Below are positions 52,001 through 64,000 of a DNA stretch of 64,000 nt, piece by piece. A model generated the notes under the pieces. That model did no database searches. It was not told the DNA's origin and saw only the letters and a list, made by a program, of their open reading frames with translations. The DNA is from Lineus longissimus (lineage: Eukaryota > Nemertea > Pilidiophora > Heteronemertea > Lineidae), in assembly GCF_910592395.1 (NCBI RefSeq), contig NC_088315.1, forward strand, positions 188,501-252,500. The letters are read 5' to 3'. Numbering within the stretch: position 1 is the first letter of the stretch; each line of letters opens with the position of its first letter. The translations under genes and the position numbers were made by a program.

Positions 52001-55000
52001 AAAACTTACTTTATTTCAAAAATCAATATTTGGACCTGCCAGTGCCAGGGGTCAATACATCTTTTACACAAATGTTTGCATATTGCCACTACATGCAGAC
52101 ATGGGCAGAAGGCCAAGGTCTCGAAGTTTATTCTATTCCAGAAGAATGACTAAACCCTGGCATTGCATTGCAAGATCTTATCCTTGGCATGGATGATAGG
52201 GATTCAGCTGATGCACCTTTACTGGGGCCTGGGCCATAGCTGATGTCCACGACCAAGCGATTGAAGCCCACGAGCTTGTGATGAGACCAGCACCAAGTTT
52301 CTTGACAGTTTTGCACTACACATCTAGCTCTCACAGTTCAAACTTTCCTCTGCATTCTCAACACATCAAATAGACAGTCAAGTTCTGCTAATGAATGCCA
52401 ATGAGTGACGTCTGCTGATCCGACGAAACTGACAAATTCTTAATGTTGAGGTATTACTTCAATTCAATTCCAGGTCATTTTTAAAAACAGTTCAGCACCA
52501 TTGTCGGCCAAACTTTCCATCCTAATTCTGTTCAGATCTCCACACAACGAGGGATGACAGCGCATGGACAGATACAGCAGATGCAGGTCTTCTAATGTCA
52601 TTTGCATTCGGTAACCATGGACACATGGCCATAGAAACGGAAGAATTGCGATAAGTTGGTATGGAATGATAGAGGAAGTTATATAGCACATTGTAGTTAT
52701 CAAAATATGCCTTCCGCAATGGTTGTCACACACTATTTTGAACTTCTACATACGCAGGTCTGTGATTTTTTTTCTTTCAATATTGGCAACATTTCCCCCT
52801 AACATATACGACCCTCAAATAATCATGTTAGTAAAATGACCTCCCTTTCATACTGTGTTTTTGTAAGGAATTCCTAAGTAGGGCGCCTAAAACAAGAGTT
52901 ATTCTAGTTCATAGTCCGCTTGTTTCAACACCACATTAGGTTACCAAATGTTTTCTGGCTGGAAGGACAACAATGCTCAACAGCAAATGGTTTGGATAAA
53001 CATAAGAGGTCTTGCATGAAGTTAATTGGTGTATTGCTCTGACATAATCACCATAGGTAAATCAATGGAACACTGAGAATGTTCAGTTGAGCTGACAATG
53101 CTCTGTAATGTTACATATTACATGTACGTTACAAACTACTTGACATGCAAAGTTTTCACCCACCTCAACATATTATTGATTACAATCCATACTTAGAAAC
53201 TGTTGTGAACTGGTATAAACAATAGTGCATTTACAAGCCTACATTGGTATTGACAAACAATGTTACAGGTTACATGGCAATCCTAAGGTGCATGATATTG
53301 TATAGAATTGGTATAAGCTTTTCCTGGATGCAACCTGTAGCCTGGGGGTAATTGTAATTATAGCAACATATGACAAGCCATACGTTAGGGGGTGGAATCA
53401 ATGACTAAGAATTTACACGGAATGTAAGTGCAACAAGTGCTGAGACGAGAGCTGGTGGCCTTTTGGTTTGGGTTATCTGTTTACTTGACCAGTGGGAAGG
53501 TGTCAAATCTATCAATTCCCAGGTGGACTATTGAACCCACGGCTCCTGCCCTATTCCCTCCTCACCATACACACCCCGCTAGACCAGACCTTTTTCAACA
53601 CCAACAAACATTTTGCGCCAAGCACCAATAACGAATAAGATTAGTGCTGCATCAAGTCAATGCATTCTCAATGAGAAGAAAACCAATTGCACAAATTGCT
53701 CAACACTCCCAATATCATCGTGGTCACAACCATCCCACTTCTAATTTGCCTCCACCAATTACAGTAGTTTCCCATTATTTCATGGCTTTTCATACTTCAT
53801 CATTGGAATCATACATTTGTAGCTTCGACAGCAGAATTGCATAAATGCATTATTCCCGCAAACACAATGAGATGATTGAGGCAATTACCACTATTTGTAA
53901 TGTGTAATTACAGCAAAATACACACAGTTGAGGCTGTTTATTTCAGCTTGTAAATGGTGGCAAGCAATTAGGTGGATGGTGCATTTGCAAATTCTCAAAG
54001 GAAAAGGCATAAGGTCGGATACATTGTAGTGTTTCATATCATAAGCTTGAGATGTGAAAAGTGTTGACATTGTTCTGACCTGAGGCCTTTGTGGTTTTAC
54101 TGACCAGTGTCTCTCCTTTCAGAGAAAACTCCAAATTGGTCCTTCTTCTTCAGATTCATTTATACAGTAACCTAAAATGGATGTATGTAACCATATTATC
54201 ACATAACATGCAATAATGAAGTGCAGGGAATGACTGTTGACCTCATTCTGCCACCACCAGCATCATCATCATCATTATTTGAACTCACAATACACATAGC
54301 ACATAATAGCAGCAATTTGCAATGCCATCAAATCCAACAATTACAGTACAATGTTATTTACAGCAAAGTCAAGCATTGCAGTAACTTCAGTAAGCATACG
54401 GTTGGCGAAATGTCCCTGGCAACTGCATTTATAGCAAAGGGCAATAGTAAGGAAGCAAACAACAAACATGATGACACTGCATACTTGGACCTTACGCAAG
54501 ATCAGTCCACTGCAAGTGGAATAGCACATAAGTTAGAAGATGATAACAGCAACTGAAAATGAAAGGTGGCACAAGATGAGAGAGAGATAAAGCCACTACA
54601 AAGGGCATCTGAAAGACAAGAATTGCATATTCTGAAATGGAAAATGAACTTCCAAGAAGGTGAAGGTATCTAGACGGGGGTTTTCGCTGTGATTACTATC
54701 GCACTGCAAACATAGAAAGTATTTATACTGCATTATAAAACACATGATGAAGCACTCAAGTTTTACCCGACAACAAATCATTTTAAAGTGTTGATACAAA
54801 TCCTCCATGTCCCTGAAGAACTCATTGCAAGAGCAACTTTCCACCTCACCCCAACTTAATTCATATTATTTACAAGAATTCACCACGAAAGAAGGCTTTC
54901 CAAGAGGAAGCCCACCAACGAACACTTAAGATGTAGAAGACGATACTCACCAGCTCTGGATCATCTTGGCATTGTTCACGTAAGTTAATCCATATCTGGT

Positions 55001-56380
55001 TGAATTGAGCTTTAGATAGTAACACACTTCTGGTAATTCCAAATCCAAGAATCCTCACCGTCGGCAAACTGGCTTAAATCCGATGAGACGATTGCTCGCA
55101 TCATCACAGTTGTCTTTGACTGTTGCTACTTCCATGTGGGCACTCGAAGGAGATGAGACTGACCACACTAGACAACTTGTACCGATTCCACATCACAAGA
55201 TCAGATGCAGTTTGAAGAAGTCTGATCCAAGAAAGCGAAATGCGTCTTTGCTGAAGCCATCTGTCTGATATCCTCCGTAAAGATTTGTTTGTTTGCATAA
55301 GAAATTGAAAGTAAGATGATTTCAACGCTGGTTCAGAGAGAAAGATGAAGGGCCATAACTACCAAGAATTCCTTGTTCACCACCACGACCATCATACCTG
55401 GGTTTATAACGGATATTTACAACAAACAAGAGAGAAGGTCTGCATATACTTCGTGTCACCATCAATACTCTGCGTCACAGAAACTTGAGCAATAATTTTA
55501 AATCACAGATGGGATAAGATATTGATAGAGATCTGCCATAATAAGTATGGAAAGTAACAATCCTGGGGTGATGGTTCATCAAGGAATGCACACCAGCTCA
55601 GTAACACCTTCCACGCTGCAGCAAAATACCCAGCTAGGGAAATCGTAACTTTGCAAACTTAGATGAAAGTTTGTCCTTCAGCCAACGTCCCAGTATGTGC
55701 TTTCAGAGTCCATATTGATTGAGGTGTTGGAAGTTTCTTGAGTTTCCCTGTGGGTCCTTGCAAGCACACCTGTCATTGGATGCACCGGGAGGGCACTGGC
55801 AGGCTGGCGACAAGTCAGATCCACACATCTATGGAATATCAGCATAACGTAAAGAAGCCGAATGGTATCTCAAATTCACATATTTGAAAAACATTCCACT
55901 GGCAATCTAAAACGCGAGCAATGTTCTACAACAACTCCCTTGAACTAGGAGAAGGACTCGTAAACTGACTTACACTGGAGAAGGTTGAAGCAGAAGTTTG
56001 ATCCATACAAGAAACTTGGAGAAGCTAAAAGGTCATGCTGTATGATAATATGGGTAAAGGTGACAAAGCACTTGGTATTGTAATAAACGGCTACTTTGCC
56101 ATGACTAGAATTGGCCTTCTTAAGACGTTACTCAAGAGGTATATATGAGGAAGTTCTGTTGTGAATGAGCATTCACATAAGGCAGCTTTTTGATTTTACT
56201 GGCTTTTAAATCTGTAATACTTCATTTTGATTATACATTTTCTCTTCCTCCCTTTACCTATAGAGTGGTGCCTTTGAGGAAACTTGCACTCCATCTTAAA
56301 AATATCATTAACAAAATATAAAACAAACTTGGAAGTCTCCAGCAGGTAGTGATTAGTTTGAATAAGATGTTGTAGCCAGT
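49090..56380. other. About 7.3 kb, no firmly recognised gene; may include Kv1 3' UTR
   Basis: A microsatellite of GTGTAGTACGT-type units lies at about 51630-51680. Minus-strand open stretches near 52464-52733 and 54950-55067 are not recognisable. The latter ends in a donor-like CTG|GTGAGT and could be an exon. DNA directly below 56382 should hold the Kv1 3' UTR, but no clear AATAAA was found close to the stop. Confidence 0.4.
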
Positions 56381-56381
56381 T

Positions 56382-57947
56382 TCATACGTCAGTCTCTATA
56401 CTGACATTATTAACGTTGATTGGATTATTCTTGGTAGCATGGTTTAGTTTGGATGTCCTATCAGTGTTAAGCATAATACCCTCTTCCATCTCCATTATAT
56501 CTGACATGCTGCCAGACGAGGTAGAGCCTTTCTTGCCAAAGTTAGGGCAGGTTTGAACGTGAACATAGCTCTGTTTCTCATCATTGTCCGTTTCCCGATG
56601 ATAAAAGTAGTTGAAATTCGACACAATAACTGGTACAGGCAATGCGATTGTGAGCACACCAGCTATAGCACAGAGGGATCCAACAAGTTTACCCCAAACA
56701 CCAATGGGGCGCATGTCACCGTATCCCACAGTAGTCATGGTAACAACAGCCCACCAAAATGCATCCGGTATGCTTTTGAAATGCGACTCTTCCGAGTCTG
56801 CTTCAGCAAAGTACACTGCACTCGAGAATAAAATCACTCCGATGAACAGGAAGAAGATGAGCAAGCCAAGCTCTCGCATACTAGCTTTCAGCGTCTGTCC
56901 TAAGATCTGCAATCCTTTAGAATGTCTTGATAACTTGAATATTCTAAACACCCTCACTAACCTAATCACCCTAAGAATTGCTAGAGACATAGCCTGGTTG
57001 TTGCTTTTGCTATCATCAGCGATGACCGTGCCAAGGGTAATGAAATAGGGAATGATGGCCACAATGTCAATGAGGTTCATGATGTTTTTGAAGAAGCCGA
57101 GCTTTCCGGGGCAGGAAGCGAACCTAATTAACAGTTCACCAGTAAACCATATTATGCAGGCCGTCTCTATACAGAAGAATGGTTCGTTGAATTTCGGTAT
57201 ATCATCCTCTTCGAGAGATTCGTCTCCGTGTTCTGTGACATTCACTACGCGGTAGTGTTTGAATTCTGGTAATGTTTCCAAGCAAAATATGACAATTGAC
57301 AACAAAATGACTAATACTGAAAAGATGGCAATGATGCGAGCTGCCATTGAGCTCTCTGGATATTCAAATAACAACCACACGCGCCGCTGGAATTCATTTT
57401 CAGGTAGCACTTTTTCTTCCTCCTTGATGAACCCTTCATCCTCACGGTACTTTTCTATTGCATCCTCGCCAAGTTCATAAAACTTTATTTCCTCTGAGAA
57501 TACATCCAGTGGCACATTCACGGGTCGTCGTAGACGGCCGCCACTCTGATAATAATATAAAATTGCATCGAAACTTGGTCGGTTACGGTCGAAGAAATAT
57601 TCGTTCCGAAGAGCATCATAGTAACTATTTCTCTTCACCGGATCCCCTAGAAGTGTCTCGGGGAACTGGTTGAGAGTTTTCAGCTGTGTCTCGAACCGTA
57701 ATCCACTGACGTTGACAACAACCCTTTCACAGGAATCATACTCCCCCTGCAAAAGGCCTCGCTCCTCCCCGCCATGCAGGTCGTCAGTGATAGGATCTGT
57801 CAGTTTGGGAAACGACCTGGAATTTGGAAGATTAGTATTACAGTCTCTATCTCGGTCTCTATTACTGAAATTAGAGCGTTGGTTGCCTCTATAGGGTGGT
57901 CCTCCGGGCCCCCCATTCCCCTCCAACCCTGCCATTGCTACCTCCAT
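56382..57947 (-). CDS. KCNA: Shaker-type (Kv1) voltage-gated potassium channel, uninterrupted ORF
   Basis: Known role: Kv1 subunits assemble as tetramers in the plasma membrane and pass repolarising potassium current. Seen in 521 residues: T1 tetramerisation domain about 74-170 ([18 protein letters not shown]), S1 203-225, S2 256-276, S3 286-306, S4 322-345 with spaced R/K ([16 protein letters not shown]), S5 360-382, pore with [10 protein letters not shown] at 403-412 and S6 with PVP at 437-439. The C-terminus ETDV is the PDZ-binding end typical of Shaker and vertebrate Kv1. An NVT glycosylation site (236-238) lies in the S1-S2 loop, as in many Kv1s. Arg413 follows GYGDM at the external TEA position. 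No N-terminal inactivation ball is obvious. The ATG at 57945-57947 has A at -3 and G at +4. An intronless coding region is also usual for vertebrate Kv1 genes. Subtype within Kv1 cannot be set by eye. Confidence 0.96.
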   Translation of the reverse strand: MEVAMAGLEGNGGPGGPPYRGNQRSNFSNRDRDRDCNTNLPNSRSFPKLTDPITDDLHGGEERGLLQGEYDSCERVVVNVSGLRFETQLKTLNQFPETLLGDPVKRNSYYDALRNEYFFDRNRPSFDAILYYYQSGGRLRRPVNVPLDVFSEEIKFYELGEDAIEKYREDEGFIKEEEKVLPENEFQRRVWLLFEYPESSMAARIIAIFSVLVILLSIVIFCLETLPEFKHYRVVNVTEHGDESLEEDDIPKFNEPFFCIETACIIWFTGELLIRFASCPGKLGFFKNIMNLIDIVAIIPYFITLGTVIADDSKSNNQAMSLAILRVIRLVRVFRIFKLSRHSKGLQILGQTLKASMRELGLLIFFLFIGVILFSSAVYFAEADSEESHFKSIPDAFWWAVVTMTTVGYGDMRPIGVWGKLVGSLCAIAGVLTIALPVPVIVSNFNYFYHRETDNDEKQSYVHVQTCPNFGKKGSTSSGSMSDIMEMEEGIMLNTDRTSKLNHATKNNPINVNNVSIETDV

Positions 57948-57977
57948 CTTTATTGACTTGAACTGTGGTCGAAGAAC

Positions 57978-57991
57978 GGGGGTAAACCCCC
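57978..57991. other. G5/C5 hairpin just upstream of the Kv1 start
   Basis: GGGGGTAAACCCCC is a perfect 5-bp GC stem with a 4-nt loop, about 30 bp from the Kv1 ATG. If transcribed it lies in the Kv1 5' UTR. Function unknown. Confidence 0.4.
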
Positions 57992-58041
57992 ACTTCTCAA
58001 TGAACTCTAATCTCGAAATTTTGGTAATCTTTCAAAGCAAT

Positions 58042-58188
58042 ATGGCGGACAAAATCATTAAAATGTCGATTGCCCGGGTGGTTTGCTGCACATTGAAGTC
58101 TCCCATTCAAAAGTTTAGATCAAGAGGAATCCGTAGCAAAAAGGGAAGTCGAAATGCACTGTTCCCGAAAGTCCTACAGGCGGCATGA
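58042..58188 (+). CDS. Candidate small ORF, 48 aa, basic
   Basis: The ORF opens in CAATATGGCGGAC, a YY1-like promoter word in which the ATG often serves as a real start. It has A at -3 and G at +4. The product starts MADKIIKMSIARVVCCTLKS, is basic in its middle (RSRGIRSKKGSR) and ends KVLQAA. It lies on the plus strand between the divergent Kv1 and SNRNP70 starts. I do not recognise a family. It may be a small mitochondrial-type protein, an upstream exon or chance. Confidence 0.2.
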   Translation: MADKIIKMSIARVVCCTLKSPIQKFRSRGIRSKKGSRNALFPKVLQAA

Positions 58189-59002
58189 AATTTGTACACC
58201 CGAGAGCAGACATCTTTTCCTACTCGGTTGTGTCAATGCTAATTGGAAATTTGCGTATGAATAAGTACGTAAACAAATGTCCAGCTGATCGACATAAAAG
58301 GCTGCTTTTGATTGGAAGACTTCAGAATAGGGAGAGAGCAGTGTAGCGCAAATTCCCCCGTGAAATGTGATTGGGGGTAAAAGTAATGTCAATTATCATG
58401 TTCATTGTACTCTGAAATACAATTAGACACAGAACAAACAGCGTGGCATGCCTTGTTAGCAAGGAACTCGGCATCTTCTTGTCAACATAAGCAAATGAGG
58501 TCAGCCAATGGCCGCTTGGCTATCATTTTCAGCTTGGAAAGAAGTAGTGCTAATTGGTTCTGAGACGGTAATGAGGTCGAACTACTTCGTCAAGTAAAAA
58601 TGGTGTTACCATCCAGATTAGGGGTATTCTGTACAAATTGTAGTTAAATTTCTTTTAAACAATTTAAGACAATATCAAATAACATCAAATTCAGGAGAAA
58701 TTGGCTTTGATTTATATTTTTCATCGACCGCAGGTGCACGCTGGCGGAAGAATATCTCACCACAGTCTCAATTGTCCGATCCCATTTTCCCGATATTCCC
58801 CGCTGTACATTTGTATACGATCCATTGCGGCGAATCGAGGTACGGGGTAACGTGTGCATTAACGTAGAGTTGGCGTGCTTTCATGGCTGACTTGTTGTGA
58901 TTCTCCGGTGTGTTTGACCGGGAAATACGCCGATTTCTACCCAAAGACAGACTCAAACTAGACTATCAAAAGAAATATTAGTGTCGGAAAAGATATAGAA
59001 TC

Positions 59003-62000
59003 ATGACGGCATTCTTACCACCCAATTTACTGGCGTTATTTGCGCCGCGGGACCCATTGCCATTCTTACCCCCAGTGGAAAAGCCGCCGCATTATGCGGG
59101 ACACAGTTACGGTGGAGCAGCAAGCTATCTTGGTGAATTTGAGGTAAAGTGTGCAGGTTTTTGAAAATCTCTTTGTCTAAAACACGTTGCTATTTCAAGT
59201 GTATGAGGTGTGTAAAGAAAAGATAACTTAAACGTATATAAACCACGATAAAGTTGACTTACAAACTGTCCACAATCGCCGACACGATGGTAGCCATAGC
59301 TTGCTTCACACATTTGGAACACAAGCTGAAAATCCCCACTGGTTGGACTGCCTCGTTCCTGGTATATGTCTTCTAATCCCAAGGCATTTAAGTCTCAGCC
59401 ATTTTCACTTTACCAACACTTGTTAAGGTTTGTAAACCTTTGGCTAACTAGTCACAACTGCAAGCCCCTAACTGTCCAATTAATAATTAATGACTCAGTT
59501 TTGCATAATTTAATACGACAAAAATCGCACAGGAGTCTCTGGCTTGGCTGTTGAATTGATTGCCGCTACACCAATCCCATTTGCAGAATTTGCCGCATCT
59601 GATTTGAAGAGTTGAATCAATGATGTGCTCACATCTCTAGCCCATTGCGTAGCAAATGAATGTGAGGAGAGGTTATAAAGCATCGATGTTGGTTGGTTGT
59701 ATGCAGACAACGGACTGGACAATCCACGCAACACAATCTGACAATGGCTTCGGCTGCTAGTGCTAAGTGGCTGAAGACTTGGGTGACGGGTAGACAGTGC
59801 AAAATGAATGTCATTGTGTGATGTGGCAGCTGTGAAGTCGTTTACTGGGGAATAAGTCAATCCTTGTGATCTCACTTTATGTCTTCTGGTTATCAATGAG
59901 CTTATTATTGTATTGGTTGACATGGGACAAGATAATGTCCAAGTCTGGTACAATTTAAAATCAATACACTCTTGATGATTACAGTGATTATTGGTTGGGA
60001 GTGTCTTCATGTTTACTATGAGGAGAGATGTGAGAGAGATTTTAGTGTTTGTAGGGCCTATTTGCTGCTTAAAAATGTACGTTTTGTTGGCTTTGTCAGT
60101 GACAGTGGTGTTGTTGTTCCATGTGTTTACATTTTTGGCTATTGTTGAAGAACGTATTGATTTGATTTCAGAGATTGATTATCTTTGAAAGTATACACTC
60201 ATCTTTGCCTTCCTTGGTGTCATCCCTCTATAGGCCTACTGGAGTTGGTAAAAAATGCCACATACCTGTTGACTTTGATTGAAGGAACATATCCAGTCGG
60301 AGAAGAGGACACGTGATCGTTGGGATCGTGCCCCTCTGTGGGTGTTAAATCCTGAGTATACCTCTTTGTCTCATCCTTCGTAGATCCACTGAAACTACAG
60401 CGACTTTGTCTCTTGCTTCCCGTGCCAGAGTCATGGTCATCCTTGTCGGCATCAAGGCAATCCGATGGACCCTCTTTCTCCAACTTGGGGTCCTTTTGAT
60501 CTAGCTTTCTGTACATCTCCTTCATTTACTCCTCTTGACGCCAATGTGGCCAGTTCTGATATCCACATTCAGCACAGATAATCCTCCAAGTCAAGTCCAT
60601 GCAAAATATTGGCCATCACTTGTTTGTAATCGCTTGAGATGGTGAGATGCTCAGGTGGTGATGCCTGCAGAGATGACCAAGAGGATAAAACTGGGGGCTA
60701 ATCCCGATGTAAACAAGTAGTGTATCTCTCCTACCGCTAGTCTTATAGCAATCATAGTCAGAGAAATAGATCTAAAGCTAATTTTCACCAGAAATTTGGT
60801 GAGACTTTTCATTTGGCAGAGGTAGTGCTCTAGAGACAGTGTAGCCCATTGCATGTAAGAGAGAGGTAGGCACGGTAACGAGATACCAGGCGATGAAGTG
60901 TCAGTGCTATAAATGGCCCATCAAGAAAGTGGGCCAGTGCTGAAAAACATCCACTGCAATTTGTGTTGTACAGATCTTTGTAGGTTCCTATGGAGAGATG
61001 ACGTGTGTACGATTGTGCTTCTAGCATCCTCCAAGGTAAACCTTTAGTATGTAGGTAGCAAAGGTAGATTTATTATACTGTAACTGTGCAACATTGCATA
61101 GGGGCCTACATGTGCAGCGCAGTGTGGAGATTCCATTCATTAGGTAGGCCTACCTGACATGCTTCATGATGTACCCCCTGCAAGTGTACAGTAAAATGAG
61201 TTCTTGTACATTGCTTAAACTCACCCTTCAGTTCAGGTGAAAAGTACAAGAGAACAATGCTTTATCATGTTCGACCAGTATACACGATGATTAGTCAGCA
61301 TATGCCATTAGTCTGACCAACAGTTATAGGATGGGAGGTCTTGGAGAATAACCAAGGTCATGTAAAAAAAACAAGGTGATGATTTTTCAAATACTTCCTT
61401 TTTCAAATGCTCTCCACATAATCATGAATTGAACAACAAGAGTCTACTTGCTGTAAGGATCTATCTATTTTTGTGTCCTAGTCTAAGACCATTTGAATGG
61501 CATGAAAATGCAAGACTCCCTGGGAATGGCCTATGTCCAATTCATGCACAGCAAGAATTCTCCCCTCCTGTCTGAGGAAACAAGATCGATTAGTGAACAA
61601 TCTTTTACGATTGTCACCCATTGATCGGCATGGTCCAATATGATCATTTTTCATTTAGCAGGTCAATACTAAGAGACAAGGTAGATCAACTAGATCACCT
61701 ATGTTTTACCCTAACTATGATGCCCTCGCTATCAATCACTCAGTAAGACTGCAGAATCTTGACGAGATGATTTGGCAATAACAACCAAGCCCTCCTCCCC
61801 AAGGTCATACTAAGACATGGTCTCAGGCAAAATGCCAGTGTAGGTTCAATGTTCGTAACTAAATGGATGCTATGTATATAATGCATGCATCAGTTGATGT
61901 GATTTGCTACAGACTATGAGTGTCAACATGACTAAGACGTCAAGACTGCGACCCATCCTCCTTACAATGGCACTAATATTCCACACTCCATCAAGTCCAC

Positions 62001-64000
62001 TAAATGGTGCCCCACACTACGCTGTATGTCGGTGTGTTACTACATGTACAATATCGAGCTAATCCATAAACTATGTCGCTATAGAACCCTAATAGTCTAA
62101 ATGAAGCACTACTTCTATAATGTGATGAATAGGGTTTGATAGCATACCTTCTGACAGCGAGATATCATACCCAAGACTTGGTTTGGTCCTGGTTTGGTTC
62201 CTGTTCATATTGAGAAAGAGGGAGACACCTTTGTTAAACCAGATGAAGGAAGGAATAGAGTAAGACTAGGGAGTAGGAAGGTGGACAGGTCGCTAAGCAT
62301 CCGATTAGCCGCCAAGATTCTCTCTGCAGCTAATGTATTCTAGGTGCTCTACGCTCCAGTTTGATCATCATATGAATGAGGGGATGTTGATGAAGGAGCC
62401 CTCCAGATGGCACCACAAGCTGGGATGCTCCTTATCATTGCCTTGCAGAGCATAGTTGACAGTGTGGCTCCCATTGTTATGATTTGGTCTCATACAGGTC
62501 TGATGGCTTCTGTGATTTCTATCATTGATACAATCTGTGCAATGAACATTATTTGATTTGTTGACAGCTGAAATAAGTTATGATGGAAAATAGAATAAAT
62601 TGAACTATCTTCTACAAATGATGACCCCAATTACCTATGAGGGCTTAAAAATGGGTTTTGCAATGCATTGCTTTAAGTTGTCAAACTTAATCTTTCATGT
62701 GAATTTCCACATTCTAATTCTATTCTAGGACCCAAAAGACACACCACCACCGACAAGAGTTGAGACAAAAGATGAAAGAAAAGAACGCAAAGTGAGTCTT
62801 CGGTTTCCAAACATTTCAAGTCTGTCCAAATAGGTTTCCAGTGATGATGCCTGGGGGAGGAAGTGCTAGCCAACCATCAGTGATGGCCTTAAACTTTCTA
62901 CTGATTCAAACAAGAACTGTGGGTTCCCATCTAACCCAAGAGACTCAAGCCTGCTGTGCTAAAGATCACTCCAGTGATATATGGTTATGAGGTCATTGCT
63001 CCTGGTGAAACAATGTATGTGAGTTGATACATTGTAGTGGTCTGGGCTGCCTTACTTCTCAGATTTGTGTACTTTAGATACCATTATTCAGATTCAACCC
63101 GATACTGACGTCTTCTTAACATTATTTTCCAGAATAAAGAACGTGCTGAACAGATTGCCTACAAACTTGAGCAAGATTTAGCTCTGTGTAAGTAAGAGAT
63201 AACTCAACTGGAGTAGATAATCAAATTCCTGGACGAGCCTACTAGCTGGCTCAGTTGGTTTGCCACTGATGTAATACCACAGTCGTTTATTTTAAGGTTT
63301 GGGTAGACTAGTGCCTTATTGACTGAGGAAACTTGTATGTGATAATTTGGTGTTTCATTGCAAGAAGACAAGTGGGAAAAGCCCTGTATGATTCTGTGCT
63401 GGGACAGTGGGCTGTAGTAGAGAACCCTGTGTTGACATGTTTGTCTTCCCGATTATTTTTACAAATCATAACCAGAGCTGTGGGTGTCAGCAAGTGCTCA
63501 TTGTCATGTTTACTTTCCAGGGGATCCATCGAACAATCCTCAGGCAACCTCGGACGCCTTCAAGACACTCTTTGTAGCAAGAATTGTAAGTACATTGATC
63601 TGACTTGTCTCACTTGAGGCATTTTATGATAATTTGGGTGAAGATTCCTCGAGCGATACATGATGAAGGGCTTATTGGTTTTAGTGTAAACATTATCACG
63701 ATGAAAAAGCAAATGTTAAGCAGTCTTCTTGCACGATTGATTGAGTAGAACTTGGTATTGTTTGGTGTGAATGATGGATAGTCACATTAGTTGATACGAG
63801 AGAATCTTAGAGAGGGAATCTTAGAGAGGTTCGTCGCCTGTTCGTAAGAAACAATCGCAGTTTGTTTGATGCCATGTATCATCAATGTAAGCATCACTGT
63901 GAGTTTGTATCAGTCGGGGGAAGAAAGTAATTGTCACCCAGGCAATATGTACGGTGCCCGTCTCTTGGTTTTAGGACTGCACTGGTGACTCCTGCTTTAA
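59003..64000 (+). CDS. SNRNP70: U1 snRNP 70 kDa protein, exons 1-4 (3' part beyond the window)
   Basis: Known role: U1-70K binds stem-loop I of U1 snRNA through its RRM, and its N-terminus wraps the Sm ring and holds U1-C; it acts in 5' splice-site recognition in the nucleus. Seen: exons 59003-59143, 62729-62791, 63133-63187 and 63521-63585 have AG/GT borders and matching phases, giving the first 108 residues. The start [18 protein letters not shown] matches the human protein almost exactly. [17 protein letters not shown] and [22 protein letters not shown] follow, the latter ending in the first strand (RNP2) of the RRM. Intron 1 is about 3.6 kb. The remaining RRM and Arg-rich tail must lie past position 64000. 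It is divergent from Kv1; their start codons are about 1.06 kb apart. Confidence 0.95.
60266..60525 (-). CDS. Candidate alternative first coding exon of the Kv1 gene
   Basis: An ATG-started open exon of 86 codons plus 2 nt, polar and charged (starts [19 protein letters not shown]), ends in AACAG|GTATGTGG. The donor is phase 2. On the same strand, the acceptor-like TCTAATTTCAG|T at 57864 inside the Kv1 ORF is also phase 2 and in the Kv1 frame (residue 28). Splicing would give about 580 aa with a new cytoplasmic N-terminus. Drosophila Shaker is known to use alternative N-terminal exons. The exon and phase match are seen; the joining is inferred. It could instead belong to another gene antisense to SNRNP70 intron 1. 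Confidence 0.4.
60530..62728. other. Remainder of SNRNP70 intron 1
   Basis: No further exon, RNA gene or transposon recognised. The sequence is unique-looking and AT-rich. Confidence 0.45.

Noticed and set aside
52464-52733. 89-codon minus-strand ORF
   Set aside because: No recognised domain or splice partners; a neighbouring frame is equally open.
54950-55067. Possible exon on the minus strand ending CTG|GTGAGT
   Set aside because: The donor is good and the peptide (QFNQIWINLREQCQDDPEL) looks protein-like, but no acceptor, partner exon or family could be identified.
59510-60010. 166-codon minus-strand ORF in SNRNP70 intron 1
   Set aside because: Low-complexity Ser/Thr-rich reading with no family resemblance and no splice border that links it to Kv1 or the 60266 exon.
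63238-63290. tRNA A-box-like TGGCTCAGTTGG in SNRNP70 intron 3
   Set aside because: No B box or acceptor stem at the expected distance; at most a fragment.

Overview
This is a window of animal nuclear DNA. Genes are split by GT-AG introns, there is no operon organisation, and four animal-type genes can be rebuilt by joining exons by eye. The intron-poor Shaker-type potassium channel, a HORMAD that keeps a zinc finger absent from the vertebrate proteins, frequent TAGGCCTA- and TACATGTA-type words and the very many minisatellites suggest a marine invertebrate. A deuterostome such as an echinoderm, hemichordate or lancelet is my guess, not something the sequence proves.

Left end (0.8-14.7 kb): a divergent pair of reproductive genes. 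On the minus strand a 17-exon HORMAD/Hop1-type meiotic axis gene (1212-8704, about 601 aa) carries an N-terminal HORMA domain, a central PHD zinc finger plus winged-helix-like region, and a basic C-terminal tail like that of human HORMAD1. On the plus strand is a ropporin-1-like sperm flagellum gene (ROPN1L, 11356-12818, 220 aa). Between them lies a compact promoter-like cluster (NRF1-like, perfect CRE, YY1-like). The HORMAD introns carry a 105-bp tandem array made from a copied splice acceptor, a 36/42-bp array and a duplicated splice donor. A 50-bp array follows ROPN1L.

Middle (14.7-56 kb): about 41 kb without a recognisable gene. It is dominated by minisatellites with units of 36/52, 48, 82, 42, 64, 118, 92, 46 and 72 bp, plus two tRNA-derived SINE-like remnants and a dispersed repeat family. 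Long ORFs here are artefacts of arrays whose unit length is a multiple of three.

Right end (56-64 kb): an uninterrupted 521-aa Kv1 (Shaker) channel ORF on the minus strand (56382-57947), facing away from the 5' part of the U1 snRNP 70K gene (SNRNP70, exons 1-4, 59003 onward), which runs off the window just as its RRM begins. An 86-codon open exon on the minus strand at 60266-60525 ends in a donor whose phase matches a possible acceptor inside the Kv1 ORF. This suggests a longer-N-terminus Kv1 isoform whose intron would span the SNRNP70 start.

All gene models come from manual splice-site and homology reading. No alignment or transcript data were available.
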